This document shows, in pieces, positions 27,955 to 37,474 of a stretch of 64,000 nt of DNA. The stretch's first letter is position 1; each line of letters starts with the position of its first letter. The position numbers were made by a program, and so were the translations under genes. Below the pieces are notes generated by a model, which was given only the letters and a program-made list of their open reading frames with translations, did no database searches and had not been told where the DNA came from. Source of the stretch: Nocardia macrotermitis (GTDB lineage Bacteria; Actinomycetota; Actinomycetes; Mycobacteriales; Mycobacteriaceae); NCBI RefSeq assembly GCF_009604405.1, contig NZ_WEGK01000001.1, forward strand, positions 372,001 through 436,000, in the 5' to 3' direction.

Positions 27955-29187
27955 GTGGCCGCTGGTGACGATCGACCCGTCTGGGCTGTCAGGATGCGTT
28001 CCGAGCGAGACGCCAGGGGGTGGTCGCAGACCGAGGCGGTGCGCGCGATGCGCGCCAAGTCCTCGCACAACCTGCCGACCGACAGCACCCTGCTACGCAA
28101 CTGGCGGCGCTGGGAGTCGGGCGAGTCGCGGCCGGACGAGTTCTACGCGCCGATCATCGCCGCCGCCTTCGACACCGTGACCGCGGCGTTCTTCCCCAAG
28201 GCCCGCCCCAACCGGGACGACGAGCTGCTGTCCTCCACCGGGATGGACACCCTGGAATTCCTCGGCCGCCTGCGCATGTCGGACGTCTCGACGGCCACCC
28301 TGGACGCCATCCGGATCACCGCGGAGCGGCTGTGCTGCGAATATCCCTGCGGCGATCCGCGCACCCTGCACGCCGAGGGCACCGCGTGGCTGCGCCGGAT
28401 CACCTCGCTGCTGGACGCGCGGTTGACCCTCGCGCAGCATCGCGAGGTGCTGGTGCTGGCCGGATGGGTCGCGCTGCTGGTCGGTTGCCTGGACTTCGAT
28501 CTGGGTCGGCGCACCGAGGCCGAGGCGACCCGCCGGGCGGCGCTGTCCCTGGGACGGGAGGCCGATCACGCCGAGATCGTCGGCTGGGGCGCGGAGATGG
28601 CCGCCTGGTTCGCGCTCACGCAGGGCAACTATCGCGGCGCGATCGACGCCGCCGACGCCGCTTTGGCAAGCACTCAGCAACTCGCGGTGGGGGTGCAGCT
28701 CGCCGCGCAGCAGGCCAAGGGGTGGGCGCGCCTGGGTGATCGCGGGGCGATGGAGGCCGCGTTGCGGCGGGGCCGGGCGATCCTGGACCGCCTGGATCAT
28801 CCGGCCAATCTGGACAACCATTTCGTCGTGGACCCGGAGAAACTCGATTTCTACGCCATGGATTGCAGCCGCGTCATCGGGGACGACCAGTTGGCCCGCG
28901 CCCACGCGCGCCAGGTGATCCGGACGTCCACCGGCCCCGGGGACACCGTGCTCAAACCCATGCGCGTCGCCGAGGCCCGGCTGACGCTGGCCGTGGCGGC
29001 CGTGCACGACGGCGAACTGGATCTGGCCGTGGACGAGGGCGTGCGCGCCTTCACCGGCACCCGCCGCTCCCTGCCGTCGCTGATGTGGATAGCCGGGGAG
29101 ACCGCCCGGGAGATGATCGAGCACTACCCCGACGACCCACGCACCCACACCTACCTCGATCAACTCCGTGAGCTGGCGACGGCGTAG
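27955..29187 (+). CDS. XRE-type HTH regulator with TPR-like C-terminal domain
   Basis: A 410-residue protein with an N-terminal lambda-repressor-like HTH (VRMRSERDARGWSQTEAVRAM, about residues 10-30, followed by RNWRRWESGESRPDEFYAP). About 300 alanine-rich helical residues follow, resembling tetratricopeptide repeats. This architecture is common in actinobacterial developmental and antibiotic regulators, where the repeats bind a peptide or protein partner. GTG 27955 lies 7 bp after a -10-like GATACT, so the transcript may be leaderless. It probably controls the divergent resolvase-like gene, and perhaps the DUF2127 gene 23 bp downstream. Confidence 0.82.
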   Translation: MAAGDDRPVWAVRMRSERDARGWSQTEAVRAMRAKSSHNLPTDSTLLRNWRRWESGESRPDEFYAPIIAAAFDTVTAAFFPKARPNRDDELLSSTGMDTLEFLGRLRMSDVSTATLDAIRITAERLCCEYPCGDPRTLHAEGTAWLRRITSLLDARLTLAQHREVLVLAGWVALLVGCLDFDLGRRTEAEATRRAALSLGREADHAEIVGWGAEMAAWFALTQGNYRGAIDAADAALASTQQLAVGVQLAAQQAKGWARLGDRGAMEAALRRGRAILDRLDHPANLDNHFVVDPEKLDFYAMDCSRVIGDDQLARAHARQVIRTSTGPGDTVLKPMRVAEARLTLAVAAVHDGELDLAVDEGVRAFTGTRRSLPSLMWIAGETAREMIEHYPDDPRTHTYLDQLRELATA

Positions 29188-29210
29188 CCGGGGCTTGTTA
29201 CTCTCCCCCA

Positions 29211-29975
29211 ATGGATTTCAGTTTGCGGTCCTGCTCATGGCGGGGGCATGCCACCTACGCGCCGGATGAGACCGAACTCGCTGCGCGCCTGCATGTTTCG
29301 ACTCCGGCGGGAGTCGCCTGGCGCTGCCTGCGCTGCGGCACCTTCGTCGTCGGGGATCCGGCGGGCAGCGGACCGGCCGACGAAGCGCCGGAGGTGCCGC
29401 GCGGGCGGCTGCTGCGGGACCGGTTCATCCTGCGATTCCTGGCGATCGAGCGGATCGTGCGCGGTCTGGCCTTCGTCGTGCTCGGGGCCGGGGTGTTCAA
29501 GGTGCGCAATTCGCAGCATCAGCTGCACGCGGCATTCGACAAGGAGATGCCGCTGATCCAGCCGCTGGCCGATCAGCTCGGCTGGGATCCGAGCAATTCG
29601 AAGATCGTGCACTTCATCGAACAGGGCTGGAAGCTCTCGCCGACGATGCTCACCCTGATCGCGGTGGGCCTGCTGGCCTACGCGGCGATCGAATTCATCG
29701 AGGCGATCGGGTTGTGGCTGGCGCAGCGCTGGGGTGAGTACTTCGCGGTGATCGCGACCGCCATCTTCCTGCCGCTGGAGATCTACGAGCTGACCGAGAA
29801 GATCACGGTGGTGCGCGCGGGTGCGCTGCTGATCAATATCGTCGCGGTGCTGTGGCTGCTGTGGTCCAAGCGACTGTTCGGTATCAACGGCGGTGGGCGC
29901 GCGTATCACGCCGAACACAACGAGGAGAGCCTGCTCACCGTCGAACGTTCGGCCGTCGCGGTGCCCACGTCCTGA
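29211..29975 (+). CDS. DUF2127 membrane protein
   Basis: A 254-residue integral membrane protein. After a cytosolic N-terminus with CLRCGTF (a possible metal pair with an upstream Cys), it contains the DUF2127 pattern: RFLAIERIVRGLAFVVLGAGVF, LTLIAVGLLAYAAIEFIEAIGLWLAQRWGEYFAVIATAIFLPLEIYEL and INIVAVLWLLWSKRLFG, making four likely membrane spans. Function is unknown. It follows the XRE gene by 23 bp on the same strand and precedes jetA by 76 bp. Confidence 0.85.
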   Translation: MDFSLRSCSWRGHATYAPDETELAARLHVSTPAGVAWRCLRCGTFVVGDPAGSGPADEAPEVPRGRLLRDRFILRFLAIERIVRGLAFVVLGAGVFKVRNSQHQLHAAFDKEMPLIQPLADQLGWDPSNSKIVHFIEQGWKLSPTMLTLIAVGLLAYAAIEFIEAIGLWLAQRWGEYFAVIATAIFLPLEIYELTEKITVVRAGALLINIVAVLWLLWSKRLFGINGGGRAYHAEHNEESLLTVERSAVAVPTS

Positions 29976-30051
29976 TCGCCGGCGCGGGCTCGGCGCGCCG
30001 ATGCCGGGGACGCCGCGTGGCCGTGCGGGCATCGGTATTACCCTCGACCCG

Positions 30052-31818
30052 GTGACCGAGTCCGCTGAAGGATTGCTGCCCGACGCCGCGTCCGCGACGT
30101 CCGAGGGTGGGTCCGCGGTGCCGCGCACCTCCGGAACGGCCCCGGAGGACCCCGGCACACGCCGGTCATCGCAGGATCCGGCCCCCGGCGCGACGCCCGG
30201 GGCACTGTTCGACGGTGCGGCGCTCCCCCGCGGTCGCGTGGTGTTCGCCCCGGCGGGTATCGATGCCGCCGCAGCCGAGGATCGGTTGCGGCTGTTCACC
30301 TTCGCCACGGCGGAGAAGCGCGGGGAGTACCTGTGGGTGCTGCGGGCGTTCGATCAGGCCCGCGCCGCGTATGTGGTGCTGCTGCACGCCAGCGATGTGG
30401 CCGAGGCGCTGACCCGGTTTCCGGGCGCGCCGCGATTGTCCTCCGTCGAGGTGGGTCCGCTGCTGGAACAACTGCATCAGTGGGGTGTGCTCGAGCGCAG
30501 CTACGACGGGACGCGCGCGGCGACCCTGGCCGAGTATCGCAACCGGCACTTCGTCTATCAGTTCTCGCAGGGTGGGTTCCACGCCTATCGCGCGGTCTCG
30601 GAGGTGCTGGGCGCGCGGCTGGACGAGGCGGCGTTGTCCCGGCTGGTGCTGCCGGAGCTGCTGACCGACCTGCAGGCCCTGGCCCATGCCAATCGCACCG
30701 GTGACGCCGAACGCGTCTACCGCATCCTGAAGCGTCTGGACACCACCCTGTCCGAGTTGGCCGACCGGGCCGCGCACTTCTATCTGACGCTGGGCGATCT
30801 GGTGCGCACCACCGAGGCGACACCGGAATCCTTTCTGGCACACAAGGATGCGTTGCTCGCGCACATGCGCGAATTCAGTATGGACCTCGCGCGCTTCGCC
30901 CCGCGGCTGGCCGCCGCGATCGCCGAGGTGGAGGAGACCGGCGTCGAGGAGATGATCGCGCGGGCCGGGGCGTGCGACGAGCGGGTGCTGCTCAGCGTCG
31001 CCGATCGCCGGGAGGACTGGCGGGATCGCTGGCGCGGGCTGCGTGGCTGGTTCGTCGCCACCGCCGCGGATATCGCTGCGGGCGAAGGGAATTCGGATGC
31101 CCAGCCGCGGTCCGGGACGGGGCAGACCGAGGCCGAGCGGTTGCGCGATGCGACGATGAGCGCGATCGCCGCGGTGCTGTCGCTGCTGCGCCGCGTCACC
31201 GAGACCCGCAAGGGCGGGGTGAGCCGGGAATCCGCGCTGCGGCATCTGGCCGGCTGGTTCACCGCCGCGCCGACCACCGAGAGCGCGCACGCCCTGTTCG
31301 ACGCGGTCTTCGGGCTGGGGCGGCCGCGGCATCTGTCGATGGAACATCCCGACGCCGATGTCATTCCCGCGAGCCGATCCTGGTGGGACGCACCGCCTCT
31401 GGAGATCGCGCGCACACTCGCCGAGACCGGGCGGCCGCCGTCGCCGGGAGCGCCCTCGCGCATCGTGCGCAACGACGCGGGGATGCGGCGGCTGCGGCAG
31501 GCACAGCTCGAGGCGCAGCGCGCGCGATCGGCCGCGGCACAGTCGCTGGCCGGCGCCGACCTGCACGAGCGGGTGCTGGACGACGGTGAGACCGAGGTGC
31601 TGCTGCGCCTGCTGGACGCGGCCTCGACCGCGTGGGTGCCGGTCAGCGGACGGACCGGGACCACCGGTTCGGACAGCGGGGTCACGCTCACGGTGTCCGA
31701 ACATCCCGGTTCGACCGTGGTGCGGACCGCGCGCGGGCTGCTGCATCTGAACAACCGCCGTCTGGAGATCCGTGAGAACGGCAGGGCCCGAACGTCTTCC
31801 ACGGAGGTGCGGTCGTGA
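30052..31818 (+). CDS. jetA: Wadjet type II component JetA (TIGR02677/DUF2397)
   Basis: A 588-residue protein of the DUF2397 family, the kleisin-like subunit of type II Wadjet and of the mycobacterial Ept system, which restricts small circular plasmids. The conserved core starts around residue 80 (RLFTFATAEKRGEYLWVLRAFDQAR) and continues with VGPLLEQLHQWGVLERSYDG and FVYQFSQGGFHAYRAV; an unstructured Pro/Gly-rich N-terminal tail precedes it. I chose GTG 30052; an ATG at 30001 is possible, neither has a clear ribosome site. Its stop overlaps the jetB start by 4 bp (GTGA). Confidence 0.88.
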   Translation: MTESAEGLLPDAASATSEGGSAVPRTSGTAPEDPGTRRSSQDPAPGATPGALFDGAALPRGRVVFAPAGIDAAAAEDRLRLFTFATAEKRGEYLWVLRAFDQARAAYVVLLHASDVAEALTRFPGAPRLSSVEVGPLLEQLHQWGVLERSYDGTRAATLAEYRNRHFVYQFSQGGFHAYRAVSEVLGARLDEAALSRLVLPELLTDLQALAHANRTGDAERVYRILKRLDTTLSELADRAAHFYLTLGDLVRTTEATPESFLAHKDALLAHMREFSMDLARFAPRLAAAIAEVEETGVEEMIARAGACDERVLLSVADRREDWRDRWRGLRGWFVATAADIAAGEGNSDAQPRSGTGQTEAERLRDATMSAIAAVLSLLRRVTETRKGGVSRESALRHLAGWFTAAPTTESAHALFDAVFGLGRPRHLSMEHPDADVIPASRSWWDAPPLEIARTLAETGRPPSPGAPSRIVRNDAGMRRLRQAQLEAQRARSAAAQSLAGADLHERVLDDGETEVLLRLLDAASTAWVPVSGRTGTTGSDSGVTLTVSEHPGSTVVRTARGLLHLNNRRLEIRENGRARTSSTEVRS

Positions 31819-33263
31819 TCCACGCTCGCACCATAGATTCGCTCGCGCTGGACAACTATCAGCGGGCCGCGCGGGTGATCCTGGCCAACCACCTGGTCAC
31901 GCGCAGTTATCCGGACCGGATCGCGCTGCCGCTGCTGCGGCGCTGGGCCACCGAACTGCGTGAGGACATGGCCGAACTGTTCGGCTACCGGCTCGAGGTC
32001 ACCGAGACCACGGCCCGGTTGTTCCCGGTGCTGGATCGGCTCGATTCCGGGCGTCCGGCGCGCACGCCGGGTGATCGGGTATTCGATCGGCGGCGCTACG
32101 CGTATCTGTCGCTGGCGCTGGCCGCGCTCGGGCGGGCCGGTGATCAGGTGACGTTGTCGGAGTTGGCCGATCAGGTCGCCTCCTATGCGACGCGGGTCGA
32201 CGGGCTCGAACTGTCCACCGATCGGGCCGCGGATCGTGACGCGTTCGTCGATGCCGTGGCCTGGTTGGGCGCGCGCGGTGCGCTGACCCTCGCCGATGGT
32301 GACGCCGGGGGCTGGGCCGCGGATCCCGAAGCCGGTGAGGCGCTCTACGACATCGATCGGGCCGTGGTCTTCGCGATCTTCCGGCCGCCGCGAGTGTTGC
32401 AGCACCTGCGCAGTGTGCGCGGGCTGTTCGAGGACGAATCCGACGGTGGCACAGTCGCTTCCACGGCGCAGGGGCGGGCCGCGGATGCCCGTCGGGTGCG
32501 GCGGGCGCTGGTCGAGCGGCCGGTGGTGTACGCGCGGGAGCTGACCGAATCCGAACGGGCGCAACTGGGTACGGAGAAGGTCGTCGCCGAGGTGGAGTTG
32601 CTGACCGGGTTGCGGGCCGAGCGGCGCGCCGAGGGGGTGGCGTTGATCGATACCTCGGGGCGGCTGTCCGATGTGCGGTTCCCGAGCACCGGAACGCTCG
32701 CGCAGGTCGCGCTGCTGTTGATCGGTGAGATCGCGGATCTGGTGCTGGACATCGACAATCCCGTCGAACGCCGGCGCCGTCCCGCACCGGCGAGGACGCT
32801 GGCCGACGCGCTGGACGAGGCGATTCCGGAGTCGACGGTGTTCGACCCGCTGGTCGTCTCACCCGATCCCGCTGCCGCACAGGATGATTCGGAGGATCTC
32901 GACGAGTCGGACGAGCCCGGCGAGGAACCGGATCATCCGGTCGTACCGATGTCCTGGATCCACGAGACCGTCCAGGCCCTCACCGATCGCTACGGGTCCA
33001 CGTTCGCCGCGCAGTGGCAGGCCGATGTCCCCGGCTTGACCCGGGAGGTCCTCGCGCTGCTCGAACGGCTGCATCTGGTCGAACCGATCACCGACGAAAC
33101 GGGTTCCGGCGGAACGGTTTCCGAGCCCGTCCTGTTGATCCTGCCCGCGCTGGCCCGGTACCGCGGCGCGGTCGTCACGGTCCGCACGCGCGCCAAGAGC
33201 GAGCTGTTCGCCTCCGCGACCGCGCTCGGCGACCACGCCTATCCGGCACAGAAGGGGAGTTGA
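31815..33263 (+). CDS. jetB: Wadjet type II component JetB (TIGR02678/DUF2398)
   Basis: A 482-residue DUF2398 protein, counterpart of the KITE (MukE-like) winged-helix subunit in type II Wadjet. The core YQRAARVILANHLVTRSYPDRIALPLLRRW and the following FGYRLEVTETTARLFPV and RRRYAYLSLALAALGRAGDQVTLSELAD are characteristic. A strongly acidic insert (about residues 355-378, DDSEDLDESDEPGEE) looks disordered. GTG 31815 overlaps the jetA stop, and its own stop overlaps the jetC start as TGATG. The three proteins are therefore made in coupled fashion. Confidence 0.88.
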   Translation: MIHARTIDSLALDNYQRAARVILANHLVTRSYPDRIALPLLRRWATELREDMAELFGYRLEVTETTARLFPVLDRLDSGRPARTPGDRVFDRRRYAYLSLALAALGRAGDQVTLSELADQVASYATRVDGLELSTDRAADRDAFVDAVAWLGARGALTLADGDAGGWAADPEAGEALYDIDRAVVFAIFRPPRVLQHLRSVRGLFEDESDGGTVASTAQGRAADARRVRRALVERPVVYARELTESERAQLGTEKVVAEVELLTGLRAERRAEGVALIDTSGRLSDVRFPSTGTLAQVALLLIGEIADLVLDIDNPVERRRRPAPARTLADALDEAIPESTVFDPLVVSPDPAAAQDDSEDLDESDEPGEEPDHPVVPMSWIHETVQALTDRYGSTFAAQWQADVPGLTREVLALLERLHLVEPITDETGSGGTVSEPVLLILPALARYRGAVVTVRTRAKSELFASATALGDHAYPAQKGS

Positions 33264-36200
33264 TGGAGCTCATCCACGGCGGCGTCCGATTCGTACCCAC
33301 ACGGGCGGGCATCATCAACCTCTGGGACTACCGCGACCAGGAGTTCTGTTTCGCCGACGGGCGGCTGGTGCTGCGCGGGCCCAACGGGTCCGGTAAGACC
33401 AAGGGGCTCGAGGTGCTGTTCCCGTTCGTGTTCGACGGGCGGATCGAACCGCGTCGGCTCAACCCGTTCGCGGGTGAGGAACGCACGATGAAGTCGAATC
33501 TGTTGTACCGCAAGCAGGAATCGGCGTACTCGTACGTGTGGATGGAGTTCGCGCGCGGGCGGCGCGAGGATCCGGAGGTCGTCACCGTCGGCATCGGGAT
33601 GCGCGCGACCCGGTCCTCGGACAAGGTGACGCGCTGGTATTTCGTCGCCGACGGGCGGGTGGGTGTCGACTTCTCGCTGATCGGGCCGGACGATCGGCCG
33701 CTGACCCGCAAGCAGTTGGCCGAACAGATCGGCACCGACGCGATCACCGACCGCCCGGTGGATTATCGCGCGGCGATCGACGCGCGCATGTTCGGGCTCG
33801 GGGTGCAGCGCTTCGATCAGCTGATCAATCTCATTCTGACACTGCGTCGTCCGCAACTGGCCAAGAATCTCGATCCGCGTGGGCTCTCGCAGGCGCTCAC
33901 CGACGGTCTACGGCCGCTGGACGAACAGCTCATCCTGGACGCGGCACGCTCGTTCAGCGATATGGAGGAGGTCGGCCGCACGCTCGAGGGGCTGGTGCAG
34001 GCCGACACCGCGACCCGCGCGTTCGTAGGGGTGTATCGCAAATACCTTGCGGTGCAGGCGAAGAGCGATGCGGATCAGGTCAGCGCGCGCATCGACGCGG
34101 TGACGCACGGCAGTACCGCGTTGTTCGCGGCCACGGCGTTGCGGCAGCGTCGCGAGGGTGAGCGCACCGCCGCCGAGGAACGCGCCGAGGCCGCCGACCG
34201 GGGCTACGAGCAGGCGCTGACCGATCGGGAGACGCTCCAGCGTTCGAGCGCGTACGAGGGCAAGCAGCAACTCGACGATCTGGCCGACGCGGTGCGCAGG
34301 TTGGAGACCTCCGCCGCGGTGCATCGCGACAAGGCGACCAAGGCGCAGCAGGCCGTCGATCAGCGGGCCGAGGAGGCCGAACGTTCCCGCGCCGCAGTCG
34401 AATCCGCGACCGCGGCGCTGTCCCGTGGTGAGGACGAGTTGCGCGCGGCGGCGGAGGAGGCCGGTATCGCGTGGTCCGCGCTGCCCGAGCAGGCCCGTGC
34501 CGAACAGCTCACCACGACCGTGCGCAGTCACGCCGAGGAGCGCGACGCCGATGTACGGGCGGTGCGGCAGGCGTTGACCTCGGTCGATACCGCCGCCGCG
34601 GGACGCACCCGGGCCGAACGGGCCGCGCAGCGCGCGATCGAACAGCGCGACACCGCCGCGGCCGCGCTCGCCGAAGCCGAGGCCACCGTGACGCTGGCGC
34701 GATCGAATACCGCCGCGGCACTGCGTGATTGGTGGGAAACCCACCGCGAGGTGCACGAACCGGTGCAGGCCGGACTGTTCGAGGCACTCGATACCGCGCT
34801 GGCCGCGGCGGGTTCGGATGACGCGGCCACCCTCACCGAGGTGCTCGCCGAGCACACCGAACCGCTCACCGAGCAGATCCACGCGCAACGGCAGCAGTCC
34901 CGCGCCGCCGCCGAACAGGCCACGACCCGGATCGCCGAATTGCGGGCCGAGCGGGATCGGGTGGCGGCCGAGAAGGAGGACGCCCCACCGTCTTTCGCCG
35001 CTCGCAGCGATTCGCGGGTCGATCGCGCGGGTGCGCCGCTGTGGCGGCTGGTGCGTTTCGCCGAGGACGTCTCGGCCGAGCAGGCCGCGGGGCTCGAAGC
35101 GGCGTTGCAGGCCGCTGATCTGCTGGACGGCTGGGTGTCTCCGGAAGACGATTTGCCGCAGCATGATTCGGATCAGTTCCTGGTGCCGTTGCCGCCGGAG
35201 CAGCGGCCGTCGGGGCGGACGCTGGCCGATGTGCTTGTCGTCGAGGACGATTCGGATGTGCTGACGGTTCCTCGCGAGGTGGTCGCGGGCGTACTGGCCT
35301 CGATCGCCCTGTCCGAGAAGGTCACTCACGAGGGTGACACTTCCCCGGTGATGATCGACGCGGAGGGCCGATACCGCCAGGGCGTGCAACTGGGCCGCCA
35401 CACCAAACCGCATGCCGAGTTCATCGGTGCCACCGCCCGCGCCCGCCGCCGTGAGCTGCGGCTGACCGAACTCGCCGCTGCCGTGGCGACCGCGCAGGCC
35501 AGTGAGCGGGAAGCGGCCGCGCAGCAGCGGGACGCGACCGCGCAGCTGGCTCGAATCACCGCTGCCGCCAAGGCATTGCCTCGCACCCACGCGGTCACCT
35601 CGGCATTGCGCGCGGTCGCCGAGGCCGCGGGCATGCTGCGGTCACGGGCCGAATCGGCGGCGCAGTCCGAGAGCGATCTGGACCAGGCGGTCGCCGAATT
35701 CACCACCGCCGACAAGAAGGTGCGCGGCGTCGCGGCCGCGCACCGCGCACCGCGCGATCCGGCCGAACTCGATGCCCTGGCCGCGGCCATCCGGCATTTC
35801 GAGAACACCGGCACCGCCCTGCTGCGGCTGCGCGGGGATCATCTGCGCGATCACGAGCGGGCCCGCGAAAGCGAGGATCGCCTCACCGAATCCCGGGATC
35901 TCGCAGAGGCTTTCGCCGAGGAGGCCGAATCGGCGCGGGCCGGGTACGAGGAGCAGTCGCGCAAGCTCGAGACGTTGCGCGAGGCGTTGGGCGCGGGTGC
36001 GGCCGATATCGATCGCGAACTCGAACAGGCCCGGATGCGGATCGAGTCCGCGCGGGCCGAGCAGAAGACCGCCCGCAAGGCGGCCTCGGACGCGATCGAG
36101 GCGGTGGGTTCGGCCGAAGGAGCCTACCGGGCCGCGCACGATTCGCTCGGCACCGCCCTGACCGAACTGCTCGCCGACGTGAAACACCTTGCGCCCTATG

Positions 36201-37471
36201 CCCGTCCGGATCTGCTGAGCCTGCTGGGCGCACCCGAGCACTGCCGCTGGCCGAGTACCGAGGCGGCCTGGTCGACGCCGGAGCAGTTGCTGTACCGGAT
36301 CGAGACCGGCGGACCCGAGACCACTCCGCGGGTGCTGCCCGAGGAGGTGCACGAACTGTTCGACGGGCTGTGTGCGGCAACGGCTTCCGTGCGCGCGGGT
36401 GAGGCGGCGCGCAAGTCCACCCGCAGCGCGGTGACCGCGGCGCTACAGGAATTCGACGCGGCGCTGGCCGCGGCCCGGCAGGACTACCGGTTGCAGTGGG
36501 ACGCTGCCGACGGCCTCACCGTCGTGCAGGTGCACGACGATCAGGGCGCCGCCGCGCTCGCCGATTTCGCCGACCGCATCGCCGGCGCCCGCTCGGATCA
36601 GGAACTGCTGCTCACCGACGCCGAACGCCGCATCCTCGAGGACGCGCTGCTGACCGGACTGGCTCAGCAGATCCACGAACGCACCAGTGACGCACGCGAT
36701 CTCATCACCCGCATGGGTTCGGAGATGCGGCAGCGCCGGATGTCCTCGGGCAATACCATCGGCGTGCACTGGGTGCTGGCGGACGGGCTGTCCGAGTCCG
36801 CCCGCGCGGTCTGCAAACTGCTCGACCGGGACGCCTCCGAGCTGAGCCCGGAGGATCTGGCCACCGTCCGCGCGCACTTCGCCGCCGAGATCCGGGCCGC
36901 GCGCGCCGCGCACCCCGAACGCTCCTATCCCGAAATCCTGGCCACCACACTGGATTACCGGACCTGGCGCGCGTTCTCGTTCACCCTGGTCACCGCCGAC
37001 GGGACCGAGGACCGGCTCACCGTGGCCCGGCACAGCGCCCTGTCCGGCGGCGAACAGTCTGTGTCCCTGCACCTTCCGCTGTTCGCCGCGGCCCACGTCC
37101 TGCTCGATTCGGCCGATCCGCAGGCCCCCCGCCTGCTCGCCCTGGACGAGGCGTTCGCCGGTGTCGACGACAACGGCCGCAGCGAATTGCTGGGCCTGTC
37201 GGTCGATTTCGACCTGGACCTGTTCATGACCGGCTACGACCTGTGGATCACCTACGACCACGTCCCGGCCTGCGCCCACTACGACCTGGCCCACTCCGCC
37301 GCCGAGAACACCGTCAGCGCAACACTTCTGGTGTGGGACTCGCGTGATCTGCTCGCCGAACACGACGGCTCGGACCTGACCACCGCCCTGGGGTCGCCGG
37401 GCCGCCGTCGCGTACCGCACACCGTCGAGGGAGCCATAACCCTGGACGAGGCAATGGAACTCACGTCCTGA
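33263..37471 (+). CDS. jetC: Wadjet type II SMC-like ATPase JetC (TIGR02680)
   Basis: A 1402-residue SMC/MukB-like motor. Walker A GPNGSGKT is at residues 39-46, the ABC signature LSGGEQ near 1259 and Walker B LLALDEAFAGVDD near 1291, all intact. Long alanine/glutamate/arginine-rich coiled coils occupy about 290-560 and 800-1090 around a hinge-like globular stretch (DDLPQHDSDQFLVPLPPEQRPSG). ATG 33263 overlaps the jetB stop. In Wadjet systems JetABC extrudes DNA loops and JetD cleaves small circles. Here nothing like the expected TOPRIM nuclease JetD (TIGR02679/DUF2399) follows; the next DNA is a protease remnant on the other strand. Confidence 0.92.
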   Translation: MELIHGGVRFVPTRAGIINLWDYRDQEFCFADGRLVLRGPNGSGKTKGLEVLFPFVFDGRIEPRRLNPFAGEERTMKSNLLYRKQESAYSYVWMEFARGRREDPEVVTVGIGMRATRSSDKVTRWYFVADGRVGVDFSLIGPDDRPLTRKQLAEQIGTDAITDRPVDYRAAIDARMFGLGVQRFDQLINLILTLRRPQLAKNLDPRGLSQALTDGLRPLDEQLILDAARSFSDMEEVGRTLEGLVQADTATRAFVGVYRKYLAVQAKSDADQVSARIDAVTHGSTALFAATALRQRREGERTAAEERAEAADRGYEQALTDRETLQRSSAYEGKQQLDDLADAVRRLETSAAVHRDKATKAQQAVDQRAEEAERSRAAVESATAALSRGEDELRAAAEEAGIAWSALPEQARAEQLTTTVRSHAEERDADVRAVRQALTSVDTAAAGRTRAERAAQRAIEQRDTAAAALAEAEATVTLARSNTAAALRDWWETHREVHEPVQAGLFEALDTALAAAGSDDAATLTEVLAEHTEPLTEQIHAQRQQSRAAAEQATTRIAELRAERDRVAAEKEDAPPSFAARSDSRVDRAGAPLWRLVRFAEDVSAEQAAGLEAALQAADLLDGWVSPEDDLPQHDSDQFLVPLPPEQRPSGRTLADVLVVEDDSDVLTVPREVVAGVLASIALSEKVTHEGDTSPVMIDAEGRYRQGVQLGRHTKPHAEFIGATARARRRELRLTELAAAVATAQASEREAAAQQRDATAQLARITAAAKALPRTHAVTSALRAVAEAAGMLRSRAESAAQSESDLDQAVAEFTTADKKVRGVAAAHRAPRDPAELDALAAAIRHFENTGTALLRLRGDHLRDHERARESEDRLTESRDLAEAFAEEAESARAGYEEQSRKLETLREALGAGAADIDRELEQARMRIESARAEQKTARKAASDAIEAVGSAEGAYRAAHDSLGTALTELLADVKHLAPYARPDLLSLLGAPEHCRWPSTEAAWSTPEQLLYRIETGGPETTPRVLPEEVHELFDGLCAATASVRAGEAARKSTRSAVTAALQEFDAALAAARQDYRLQWDAADGLTVVQVHDDQGAAALADFADRIAGARSDQELLLTDAERRILEDALLTGLAQQIHERTSDARDLITRMGSEMRQRRMSSGNTIGVHWVLADGLSESARAVCKLLDRDASELSPEDLATVRAHFAAEIRAARAAHPERSYPEILATTLDYRTWRAFSFTLVTADGTEDRLTVARHSALSGGEQSVSLHLPLFAAAHVLLDSADPQAPRLLALDEAFAGVDDNGRSELLGLSVDFDLDLFMTGYDLWITYDHVPACAHYDLAHSAAENTVSATLLVWDSRDLLAEHDGSDLTTALGSPGRRRVPHTVEGAITLDEAMELTS

Positions 37472-37474
37472 CGG

